Below, piece after piece: positions 15,620 through 22,868 of a DNA stretch of 39,410 nt (position 1 is the first letter of the stretch; every line of letters begins with the position of its first letter). This DNA comes from Thioalkalivibrio sp. Its GTDB lineage: Bacteria; Pseudomonadota; Gammaproteobacteria; Ectothiorhodospirales; Ectothiorhodospiraceae. The notes under the pieces were generated by a model that saw only the letters and a program-made list of their open reading frames with translations, was not told the origin of the DNA and made no database searches. The stretch is taken from NCBI GenBank assembly GCA_011389655.1, contig JAABTX010000022.1, positions 1 to 39,410 on the forward strand. The letters are read 5' to 3'. Made by a program: the position numbers and the translations under genes.

Positions 15620-17257
15620 TCAAACTGTCCCTCCGCCACTTCCCTGGAACATGTCGATCACACGGCAGTTCTCACACATCATCAGGCGCCTCCTCGACGG
15701 CTCGTCCTGAAACATCGGATGCTTGTCCAGCCGTTGGAGGATCTGCTCGATCATCCGGTGGGTGGCGAAGGGCTTGCCGCAGGTGACACATTCGAAGGGT
15801 GCCTCTTCATAAAGCACCCGCGGCTCCGCGCGTTGCCGTGCATCCGTGAGCAGTCGTGGTCTGAGTGAGATCGCGTGTTCCGGACAGGAGATCTCGCAGA
15901 TACCGCACTGCACGCAATTCCCCTCGGTGAACTCGAGGCGGGGTGTATCGCCAGGCGCGGAAAGCGCCTGTGCAGGGCAGACGGCGGCGCAGGCCATGCA
16001 GAGCGTGCAGGCCTTCGTGTCGACATGGATCTCGCCGAAGGGCGCACCGGGCTGCAACGCGATCTCGGACTGCGGCGAAGGGGCCTCCGCGTTCAGGTGA
16101 TCCAGCGCGGCAAACAGTGTCGGGCGCTTGCGGTCCGAGGCAGCCACATGTTCCGGGTGAATGGCCGGCATCCGATCGGTGCTCGCCGTCGCGCCGTTCC
16201 CACCCTGAATCACGCGCAGTGCCTGCCGCGGGAAACCCAACGCCTGCAGGATGACCCCCGCGTGGCCCATCTGCTCCTGCAGGTTGCGGCGCACCTTTGC
16301 GGGCAACGCCGGCGTATCGAGCAGCAGCATCTCGCGCGCGCCCGCGACCAGACCGGCCAGCAACACGTCAAGGCCCACGCTGCCCAGCTCGTCCACCTCG
16401 ATCGCGAGCACCTGGCCGGGCAACGGCTCCATCCGTTGCAGTAACTCAGCCCCGGCCTCGTCGTCGTAGAACAGCACAACCGGTTCCTCCCCGCCGTGCT
16501 CACGGTAGTGACGCAGCAGGGTCTGCAGGCGCTGGATCAGATCTGCAGGACGCGGGTACGCGTAGGTGATCGCCCCGGTCGGGCAGACGGTGGCGCAGAT
16601 GCCACCTCCCTGGCACAGTTCGGGCTGAACCTCGATCGTCTCCCCGAGAGACCGGATCGCAATGGCCGGACAGGCGTCGATGCAGCGGGTGCAGCCCCGT
16701 ATGCCACTGCGAGCGTGGGCGCAGATGCCGGGATCGTACCGGAAGAATTTCGGCTTCTCGAATTGGCCCCTCAGGTCACCCAGCGCCTCGAGCGCGCGGT
16801 CCAGCGCGTCGCGATCGCCGAACGGCGGAGCGAAGTAACCGACCGGCGGCCACTCCGCCGTGATCAGTGGTGCGAGTCCAAGGTCCAGCACCAGATCGAA
16901 CGCATTCCACGCACTGTTGAGCAGGGTAGCGACGTTCGCAGCGTTGCCACCAACCTGCAGGGTGACCATGAACGACCCAAGGTGCCCTTCGACCAGGGGT
17001 TCGCGGCCGTGCGAATAAAGGACGGGGATCCCCTCGGCCTCCCTGGATTCGCCGTTGGCCGTCAGCAGCACTGCGGGCGTCAGGTCTTCACGAAGCTTCC
17101 GCGCAGCGTCGAGCGCTGATCCCTCGTCGATGCCGATGATCAGGACCCGACCGTCAGAGTGGTAACTCACCCTGGAGGTGGGCTCCATACCCATGTTCCG
17201 GACAGCCTCGAAGGCCTCGGCACGGGCGTTGGCGTTGTGTTCCTGCGGCGTGTTCAT
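15620..17257 (-). CDS. Multi-cluster ferredoxin in the formate dehydrogenase cluster
   Basis: This 545-residue cytoplasmic iron-sulfur protein is probably an electron carrier or redox accessory of formate dehydrogenase. After an N-terminal region of about 170 residues without recognised motif, it has two [4Fe-4S] motifs near 179-225 (CTRCIDACP and CQGGGICATVCP). A middle region resembling a flavin-free hydrolase-like or CoA-type fold follows (LLLDTPALPAKVRR). Two more ferredoxin motifs come later (CTLCMACAAVCP, CVQCGICEISCP), then a C-terminal CVTC...CENC pair that may bind zinc or iron. Proteins of this layout next to torD and DUF3305/3306 are a known feature of proteobacterial fdh clusters; the exact function is unknown. 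ATG 17257 has AGGAA upstream; further upstream the frame is low-complexity. Confidence 0.82.
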   Translation of the reverse strand: MNTPQEHNANARAEAFEAVRNMGMEPTSRVSYHSDGRVLIIGIDEGSALDAARKLREDLTPAVLLTANGESREAEGIPVLYSHGREPLVEGHLGSFMVTLQVGGNAANVATLLNSAWNAFDLVLDLGLAPLITAEWPPVGYFAPPFGDRDALDRALEALGDLRGQFEKPKFFRYDPGICAHARSGIRGCTRCIDACPAIAIRSLGETIEVQPELCQGGGICATVCPTGAITYAYPRPADLIQRLQTLLRHYREHGGEEPVVLFYDDEAGAELLQRMEPLPGQVLAIEVDELGSVGLDVLLAGLVAGAREMLLLDTPALPAKVRRNLQEQMGHAGVILQALGFPRQALRVIQGGNGATASTDRMPAIHPEHVAASDRKRPTLFAALDHLNAEAPSPQSEIALQPGAPFGEIHVDTKACTLCMACAAVCPAQALSAPGDTPRLEFTEGNCVQCGICEISCPEHAISLRPRLLTDARQRAEPRVLYEEAPFECVTCGKPFATHRMIEQILQRLDKHPMFQDEPSRRRLMMCENCRVIDMFQGSGGGTV

Positions 17258-17348
17258 CGGCGGTCGTTCCTGTGGGTTGGTCGTGTCGTGAGCCGCTTTG
17301 GCGGGTGCGACGCGTGTGCGCCGCCGGGCATCATGGTGGAGGCGTCCA

Positions 17349-17990
17349 TTACGCAGCGGCACCGCCGTCCCTCGGTGGCTCCTCGGGCCGGGTGCGGTCG
17401 TCCTCGTCCTGCCCGGCCGACGGATCCGGATCTGCGGCCGCAACGTCGTCGGCAGCGGGGGGCACAGGTTCTGCAGCAGAAGCGGGTGTGACGGCATCCT
17501 GCGCGGCGCGCTCCGCGGTGTTTTCCGCCTCCCGTTCGGCCTTGCGCCGTGCCTCGACCGCGGTCTGGTGACGCATGTCGCAGGTGACGATGTCGCCGAG
17601 TGGCTGGAAGTTCAGATAGTCGTCCTGAAAATCGTCGAGACAGGTCTCGACATTGAACTTGGGCTGCCGGAACAATTGGCGTAGCGCCTTCTGCCGCAGT
17701 ACTGCGCTCACGCCGCGGGAAAGAAACGGACTGTAGTCCGAATCCTGATCGAGGGACTCGAGCGCCGGCATGTCGGCGTCGGTGAGTTCGGGTTCGGCAG
17801 GCGCAGGCGGGTCCCCGGAGCCGGCCGGCTCCGGCAGTCCGGAGGCCGTCGCCCCGGGAGGCTGGACGGAATCCACCGATGCAGCCTCAGGATCTTCCGT
17901 AGCGTCATTGCTGCGCACCTCAGCCTTGCGCCGGGCCCAGCGGCGCAGGAAGCCGTCGTCGCTCCGGTTTCTGCTGCCGGACCCGCTCAT
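17349..17990 (-). CDS. DUF3306 family protein, fdh accessory
   Basis: This 213-residue soluble protein contains the DUF3306 core LTDADMPALESLDQDSDYSPFLS, then VSAVLRQKALRQLFRQPKFN and LDDFQDDYLNFQ (about residues 65-130). It is flanked by Ala/Pro/Glu-rich disordered stretches, and the C-terminal 60 residues are low-complexity and acidic. DUF3306 is regularly paired with DUF3305 in formate dehydrogenase gene clusters; its function is unknown, with enzyme maturation a reasonable guess. The start ATG 17990 was chosen because the core-proximal N-terminus FLRRWARRKAE begins shortly after. It follows DUF3305 by 31 bases. Confidence 0.85.
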   Translation of the reverse strand: MSGSGSRNRSDDGFLRRWARRKAEVRSNDATEDPEAASVDSVQPPGATASGLPEPAGSGDPPAPAEPELTDADMPALESLDQDSDYSPFLSRGVSAVLRQKALRQLFRQPKFNVETCLDDFQDDYLNFQPLGDIVTCDMRHQTAVEARRKAEREAENTAERAAQDAVTPASAAEPVPPAADDVAAADPDPSAGQDEDDRTRPEEPPRDGGAAA

Positions 17991-18021
17991 GTCGGCCACG
18001 GTATACCTTGCTGTACGGGGT

Positions 18022-18552
18022 TCATTGACAGGTACCGTCACCGCCCGGGCAATCCCTCTTGCGCTTGATCCGGCGTTCCGGGGCATAATTTTCGAGCAGG
18101 TACTGCTCCAACCAGGCGTAGAGCACCGGGGGAATCGCCGCGTTGTAGACGACCTCGCCGCCAAACTCGTAGGCATTCGCCTCGTCATAGCTCATCGACA
18201 CCAGAAACGGCTCCGGGCGACCCTGTTGATCTGTGTGCGTCACCACGAAGATCTTAGGTTCCCGGGCCAGGAGGTTGTGGTAGTAGCTCTCCAGTTCGTC
18301 CCGGTACAGCCTGACCTCGAAGCCCGGCCACAGGTACTGTTCGCCCTGATCTCCCTTCCGGATGACGCGGCGGCCCGCGTCGGACTCGCCCGCCCCCTGG
18401 TCCAGGGTCACGCCGGTGAGGTGCCAGCTCTCGCGGATCCAACGGGCATCCGGCCGCTCCCTTCTTTCCATCACGACACTGACCCGGAAGCTCCTTGGCA
18501 GATCACTTTCGTTGCCCCCTGCGACGATTGGGTCGGGTTTGGTCTGATTCAT
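18022..18552 (-). CDS. DUF3305 family protein, fdh accessory
   Basis: This 176-residue protein matches DUF3305. It has an N-terminal RSFRVSVVMERRERPDARWI, then WHLTGV and YLWPGFEVRLYRDELESYYHNLL. A C-terminal part follows with PFLVSMSYDEANAYEFGGEVVYNA and a basic tail. It has no signal peptide or membrane helix. The family is of unknown function and is almost always next to DUF3306 and formate dehydrogenase genes. ATG 18552 was chosen because the frame upstream is not protein-like and a sigma-54 site lies 50-65 bases before it. As the first gene after that site it probably opens the accessory operon DUF3305-DUF3306-ferredoxin. Confidence 0.87.
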   Translation of the reverse strand: MNQTKPDPIVAGGNESDLPRSFRVSVVMERRERPDARWIRESWHLTGVTLDQGAGESDAGRRVIRKGDQGEQYLWPGFEVRLYRDELESYYHNLLAREPKIFVVTHTDQQGRPEPFLVSMSYDEANAYEFGGEVVYNAAIPPVLYAWLEQYLLENYAPERRIKRKRDCPGGDGTCQ

Positions 18553-18601
18553 GGACGCCTCGACTGGTGCTTGCCCGTTTTCGCTGTGGCACCGTTCCCT
18601 A

Positions 18602-18617
18602 CGCAAGACCCATACCA
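18602..18617 (-). promoter_or_regulatory. Sigma-54 promoter for DUF3305-DUF3306-ferredoxin
   Basis: The minus strand reads TGGTAT-GGGTC-TTGCG, with exact GG-N10-GC spacing, TGG at -24 and TTGC at -12. It lies 50-65 bases before the DUF3305 start, a normal leader length. It resembles the second site at 15492-15507, which supports joint control by a sigma-54 activator. Confidence 0.6.
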
Positions 18618-18704
18618 CCCTCGGGGGCTGCATGACCCGCTGATTTGCGCCCCATGACCGGGTACCCGCAGACACCTGAGGGACATTTCGCCGCAATCGA
18701 ATGA

Positions 18705-18715
18705 GACAATTTGTC
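18705..18715. promoter_or_regulatory. Palindrome in the fdhD promoter region, possible operator
   Basis: GACAA and TTGTC arms around a single T form an 11-base inverted repeat, about 150 bases from DUF3305 and 260 from the chosen fdhD start. It may be the binding site of the HTH/PBP regulator encoded downstream of fdhD, or chance. No second copy was found. Confidence 0.2.
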
Positions 18716-18973
18716 CGCGGGACACGCTATTTCATCGGTGTTTCCCCGTGGCGAGGAGAAGTACCGTCAGAATCGACCGCGGCGCGCGGTTGCCTCAGTC
18801 GCAAGCTGAAAATCGTCAGTACAGCGCTGAGAAAGCCACGATGGCGTTATTCAGCGCTTTCCCGGTCCTGGCCCGCAGCGCGCGGAATCCGCCGGCTGCG
18901 ATGGGGAATGGATTTTGCTTCCGAAGACCTCGAAAGTGAGTCACTGTCACGGATCACAACCCATGCCCGCGCG

Positions 18974-19849
18974 ATGAACCCAGCCTCGACACGTCCGGCT
19001 CGTCGGCCGGCGATGAGCGCCGCCGGCCTCTCGCCGTCCCATCCGGTCCAGGTTCTGGATGAATTCGGCACGCCCCGCGACGTCCATGTTGCCGGCGAGC
19101 GTCCACTGACACTGTATGTGGACAAGCGCGAGATCGTGACGCTGATGACGCTGGGCAGCGCGCCGGAACTGCTGGCGCTGGGTTATCTCCGCAATCAGGG
19201 CTTCGTGAAGACGATCGGTTCGATTCTCTCCGTTCAGGTCGACTGGAAAAGCGACTCGGTCGCAGTGACGGCGTCGAGCGGTGTCGACAACTGGGAGGGC
19301 AAACTGGCGCACCGGACCGTGACCACCGGCTGCGAGGGCACCGTGTTCGGAAGCCTGATGGAGAAGCTGGACGAAATCCGCCTTCCACCCGTGGTGCTTC
19401 GGCAAACCGAGATCTACCACACCCTCCAGCGAGTGAACGAATACAACGAGGTCTACCGCCGTGCCGGTGCAGTGCACGGCTGCACGCTCTGTCGTGGAGA
19501 CGATATCGAGATCTTCGTGGAGGACGTGGGCCGGCACAACGCCGCGGACGCGATCTCCGGGCACATGTGGCTCGAGGGCCTGCCCGGAGGTGGGCGGATC
19601 TTCTACACCACCGGCCGACTGACCAGCGAGATGGTGATCAAGGTCGCGATGATGGGGATCCCGATTCTGGTGTCGCGATCCGGAGTGACATGGCAGGGGA
19701 TCGACCTCGCTCGCCGGATGGGCGTCACCCTGATCGCCCGCGCGAAGGGTCGGCATTTTCTGGTTTACCACAGCGCCCGGCACGCCCTGTTCGACGCGAT
19801 CCCGCAGGCGCGGCCGGGGCATCGCGCGGAGGCAAACGATGGGGATTGA
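18974..19849 (+). CDS. fdhD: Formate dehydrogenase accessory sulfurtransferase FdhD
   Basis: FdhD takes sulfur from the cysteine desulfurase IscS and passes it to the bis-guanine-dinucleotide cofactor, a step needed for active formate dehydrogenase. The protein (291 residues from ATG 18974) has the catalytic CxxC loop (GCTLCRGDD). It also has FVEDVGRHNAADAISG, YTTGRLTSEMVIKVAM and ILVSRSGVTWQGIDLARRMGVTLI, all characteristic of the family. Start is uncertain: ATG 18908 has slightly better upstream GGGGA, and ATG 19013 gives the E. coli-like length of 278; none has a strong ribosome site. It is followed after three bases by the second HTH/PBP regulator, so they are co-transcribed. Confidence 0.9.
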   Translation: MNPASTRPARRPAMSAAGLSPSHPVQVLDEFGTPRDVHVAGERPLTLYVDKREIVTLMTLGSAPELLALGYLRNQGFVKTIGSILSVQVDWKSDSVAVTASSGVDNWEGKLAHRTVTTGCEGTVFGSLMEKLDEIRLPPVVLRQTEIYHTLQRVNEYNEVYRRAGAVHGCTLCRGDDIEIFVEDVGRHNAADAISGHMWLEGLPGGGRIFYTTGRLTSEMVIKVAMMGIPILVSRSGVTWQGIDLARRMGVTLIARAKGRHFLVYHSARHALFDAIPQARPGHRAEANDGD

Positions 19850-19852
19850 GGC

Positions 19853-20761
19853 ATGGCAACCGCTGTAGAGACTCCACGATTTCTCAGCGTCAAGCAGGTC
19901 GCGGAATATCTGAATCTGCATGAAAAGAAGGTCTATGCGCTGGTCAGCGAAGGCAAGATTCCCGGCACCAAGGTCACCGGAAAGTGGCTGTTCCCCCGTG
20001 AACTGGTTGACAAGTGGATGCTTGAATCGAGTCACGGTGGCCTGCTGAGCGACCGACTCGTGCTGGCGGGCAGTGATGACGCGCTGCTGCATCGCGTGAT
20101 CCCCCGGCTTGCAGACCGGATGCGCTCGCACGCGCTGGTGAGCTTCACCCCGATCGTGACGCGGCTCGGCCTCGAACTGCTGCAGGCGCACCGGGTCGAC
20201 GCCTGTTGCGTGCACTGGGGTCCGGCAGAGGAGAGCCAGACGCGCCACCCCGCCCTGATACGTTCGTTCCCGCAGCATCGCCAGTGGGTGATCATCCGTG
20301 CGTTCCGCCGCGAACAGGGCCTGATCCTGAACCGCTCGGTCGCCGAGCGCCACTCATCGCTTGAGCAATTGCTGCAACAGGACCTGCGCTGGGTGATGCG
20401 ACAGCAGGGATCCGGCACGCAGCGCTTCCTTCGTGAGCACCTTGGATATCATGGCAGCGAGCCGTGCAGCCTCAAGGGCGTTGCCGTTGCCCACTCCGAA
20501 CGCGAGTCCGCGTCACTGATCGCCATGGGCGAGGCCGATGCGACAGCGGGCACGCGCTCGGCCGCGCGCGAATTCGACCTTGCTTTCCTGCCCACCGGCT
20601 GGGAGGCCTTCGACTTTGTACTGAACCGGTCGATCTACTTCAGGACCCTGTTTCGCGAACTGCTGAGCCAGATCCAGTCAGGAGACTCGCGCCGCGAAGC
20701 CGACCGTTTACAGGGTTACGACCTCGCCGAGTGCGGCCACATGGTCTGGTCGGAGGGTTGA
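19853..20761 (+). CDS. Second helix-turn-helix / PBP-like regulator, in operon with fdhD
   Basis: This 302-residue protein has the same architecture as the regulator at 242-1132. An excisionase-type HTH (SVKQVAEYLNLHEKKVYALV, then GKWLFPRELVDKW) at about 10-58 is followed by a PBP-like ligand domain (VLAGSDDALLHRVIPRL, WVMRQQGSGTQRFLREHL, DLAFLPTGWEAFDFVLNR). It ends in a similar LQGYDL C-terminus. Its position after fdhD and opposite the DUF3305 operon suggests it regulates the formate dehydrogenase genes in response to cofactor, Mo/W or a related anion; this is inference. GGGGA lies about 7 bases before ATG 19853. Divergence from the first copy looks substantial, so the two may sense different ligands. 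Confidence 0.83.
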   Translation: MATAVETPRFLSVKQVAEYLNLHEKKVYALVSEGKIPGTKVTGKWLFPRELVDKWMLESSHGGLLSDRLVLAGSDDALLHRVIPRLADRMRSHALVSFTPIVTRLGLELLQAHRVDACCVHWGPAEESQTRHPALIRSFPQHRQWVIIRAFRREQGLILNRSVAERHSSLEQLLQQDLRWVMRQQGSGTQRFLREHLGYHGSEPCSLKGVAVAHSERESASLIAMGEADATAGTRSAAREFDLAFLPTGWEAFDFVLNRSIYFRTLFRELLSQIQSGDSRREADRLQGYDLAECGHMVWSEG

Positions 20762-20922
20762 AGGCATCCAGGCCACGCCCACTGCCGTAACCCCGGCAAC
20801 ACCGCACCACAATCGGCCGCATGTTCGCACGGGGCCTTGAGACAATGCAGCTCGGTCCTGCCAGCCGAACAGCCGCAGCGTGCCGGGCCGGAATGGCCTC
20901 GGCCGCGAAACACGGGCCACGC
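20762..20922. other. Gap after the second regulator, before repeat copy 1
   Basis: I see no gene, terminator or promoter that stands out in these 161 bases. It leads into a terminal-repeat-bounded element at 20923. Confidence 0.4.
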
Positions 20923-21215
20923 GGGGTCGGACCAAGCCAACCCGCTGATAGATGGGGCAAAAAACCCATAAAAGAGCGACCACAGGGCCTTGGAAGCCCG
21001 TTTTCGGCAGCAAAAATGGGCGATGAGGGCCTGCCTTGTCTCCTGAAATTCCTTCATCTGCGGCGCCTCGGTGTCCTCGCTGTCTCTGGCGAACGTCCGC
21101 TCCCTGCGCCTGAAGGGCCAATCCCGGGGTTGAAAAGGGGCCTTCAAGGCCTGAAATGACCCCTTTCTGGACCCATTTTTCTTTTGACAACAGGGGCTTG
21201 TCTTGGTCCGACCCC
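20923..21215. repeat. Terminal-inverted-repeat element, copy 1 (293 bp)
   Basis: It begins with GGGGTCGGACCAAG (20923-20936) and ends with the exact reverse complement CTTGGTCCGACCCC (21202-21215). Inside are small hairpins (ATGGG/CCCAT near the left end; a GCCCG...GGGC pair around an A/T-rich loop). It resembles copy 2 at 26709-26991 in both ends and in several internal blocks, in the same orientation, but internal sequence has drifted. No open reading frame of note is inside, so it is MITE-like or a REP-type structured repeat. A transposase acting on it would be elsewhere in the genome. Confidence 0.75.
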
Positions 21216-21230
21216 GGCCGCCCGGCCGGC

Positions 21231-21602
21231 TCAGGGAATGAGCTTCTGCGAACGTTCCAGGTACTCGCGCCCGCTGCGCCGGACGGTGTCGGCGTCATTG
21301 GCTTCCGAGGCGAGGTGCACCTCTTCCAGCAACTCTGCCACCCGCTCGTGCTCATTCGCGATGGTCTCCAGCGCGTTCTCCAGCGTGTAGGTGAGCTGGT
21401 GGACGTCACCAACCTCCTGCGGGGTCAGGGTATCCTTTGCCAACAGCACCTCCAGCCTGGGGTTATGCTCGTTCAGGACGGCGAGGGCCTCTTCCACCGT
21501 TTCGGACGGCTTGCCCTGGAAATGATCCGGACGGTCCTCGGCTAGCACGGGCAGCGCCAGGACCAGGGTGCCGGCGAGGGTCAGGGATGTGATCAGTCTC
21601 AT
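21231..21602 (-). CDS. DUF6746 family periplasmic protein
   Basis: This 123-residue protein has a signal peptide (LAGTLVLALPVLA, cleavage near residue 21) and a mature helical part. The pattern RPDHFQGKPSETVEEALAVL, VHQLTYTLENALETI and VHLASEANDADTVRR matches the DUF6746 family, small periplasmic proteins of unknown function. ATG 21602 has an AAGGAG site. Nothing in the sequence indicates a ligand or enzyme; it could be a structural or stress protein. The gene sits right beside repeat copy 1 and ahead of aldo/keto reductase 1 on the same strand, 95 bases apart. Confidence 0.72.
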   Translation of the reverse strand: MRLITSLTLAGTLVLALPVLAEDRPDHFQGKPSETVEEALAVLNEHNPRLEVLLAKDTLTPQEVGDVHQLTYTLENALETIANEHERVAELLEEVHLASEANDADTVRRSGREYLERSQKLIP

Positions 21603-21697
21603 GCTGGTCTCCTTGTCAAACGTTTCTATGAAGGGGTCGTGGCTGTGTCCCGGCGGCCACGGCCGGTTTGCAACGGTCTGCGCAGCCCGACGGCCGC

Positions 21698-22690
21698 TCA
21701 GGCGAGCCCCGTCGGCGGCGCCATGAACTCGGGTCCGACCGGGTCCTTGACGGCCTCGGCCAGGATCGAATCCACCGCGGAAAGCGCGGCGCCGTCCATG
21801 GACCAATCGAAGAGCCGGTCCAGTGGTTCCATCTGCTCGGGCCGCCGTCCGCCCCAGATGGCGATCGGCACGCCCATCTCAAGCACCCAGCGGATGCTGA
21901 AGTCGATCAGCGTGCGTCCGAACCGTTCCCCGGCATGCTGCTGCAGCCGTTCCACGGCGCGGAGATACTGGCCATAGCGGGGCTCGGCGAACTTGGGGTC
22001 GTTCTTGCGCAGGTCGTCGCCTTCGAACGACACATCGGTGGTCATCTTGCCGGTCAGAAGGCCGCGGCACAGGGCGCCGTAGGTCATCAGCGCCACCGCG
22101 TTGCGCTCGCAGTATGGCTTGATGGAGGACTCGATGCCGCGCTCAAAGATATTGTACGGGGGCTGACAGACATGGATCGGGCACTCGGCCCGGAATCGCT
22201 CCATCTGGTCGCAGGTGAAGTTGCTCACGCCGACGTTGGCGATCAGGCCCTGGTCGAGCAGACGGCGCATCGCGCGGGCGGTTTCCTGCACGGGGCGCGT
22301 CGGGTCCGGCCAATGGACATGGTAGATATCGATGCAATCCCGGCCGAGGCGCTTCAGGGAATCATCGATCTCGCGTTCGACACGGTCCGACGAGCCATTG
22401 CGATGGACGCCGCCGCCATCATCCCATTCCAGGCCGACCTTCGTCGACACATGCACTGCTTCTCCGTCGTCATGCTCGGCGAGCGCCTTGCCGACAATCT
22501 CCTCCGATCTGCCGAAACCATAGATCGGCGCGGTGTCGATCAGCGTGACACCCCTGTCGATCGCCGCATGAATCGTTTCGATGGACTGGCGCTCGTCCGT
22601 TCCGCCCCACATCCAGCCCCCGATGGCCCAGGTGCCCAGCGCAATCCTCGAGACCTCAAGATCGGTGCCCGGTATCCGTATCGTCTGCAT
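21698..22690 (-). CDS. Aldo/keto reductase (AKR) 1
   Basis: This 330-residue NADPH-dependent oxidoreductase of the AKR superfamily (TIM barrel) has recognisable tetrad residues: Asp and Tyr in TLIDTAPIYGFGRSEE, Lys in VHVSTKVGL and His in IYHVHWPDP. It also shows GVSNF and IRWVLEMGVPIAIWGGRRPEQ for the cofactor-binding end. The best-supported start is ATG 22690, seven bases after GGAGG; a closer upstream ATG at 22696 is too near the site. Substrate is unknown; the YakC/PdxI-like or general aldehyde-reducing AKR groups are possible. It is followed on the same strand by DUF6746 and preceded by the P-type ATPase. Confidence 0.9.
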   Translation of the reverse strand: MQTIRIPGTDLEVSRIALGTWAIGGWMWGGTDERQSIETIHAAIDRGVTLIDTAPIYGFGRSEEIVGKALAEHDDGEAVHVSTKVGLEWDDGGGVHRNGSSDRVEREIDDSLKRLGRDCIDIYHVHWPDPTRPVQETARAMRRLLDQGLIANVGVSNFTCDQMERFRAECPIHVCQPPYNIFERGIESSIKPYCERNAVALMTYGALCRGLLTGKMTTDVSFEGDDLRKNDPKFAEPRYGQYLRAVERLQQHAGERFGRTLIDFSIRWVLEMGVPIAIWGGRRPEQMEPLDRLFDWSMDGAALSAVDSILAEAVKDPVGPEFMAPPTGLA

Positions 22691-22868
22691 TGGCATGCCT
22701 CCGTATTCGGTTGCTCCGCAGGCCCTCACGCTAACATCCCTGCGAGGTTAACAGTCCGCTTTCCCTGATTCGGCGTTTGCAAAAATGGCCACCCGGCCTC
22801 AGACCGCCCTGAGCGAGGGCGACCTGTCTCGCCGTGCTCCATGATGACCGAACTTCCCGCATGGCCCG

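Larger units (their letters stand above)
18553..18973. promoter_or_regulatory. Divergent control region of DUF3305 operon and fdhD
   Basis: This 421-base gap (its right edge depends on the fdhD start) holds the minus-strand sigma-54 site at 18602-18617 and a short GACAA/TTGTC palindrome at 18705-18715. The rest shows no convincing gene; weakly protein-like open sequence before fdhD is probably an N-terminal extension artefact. Confidence 0.5.
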
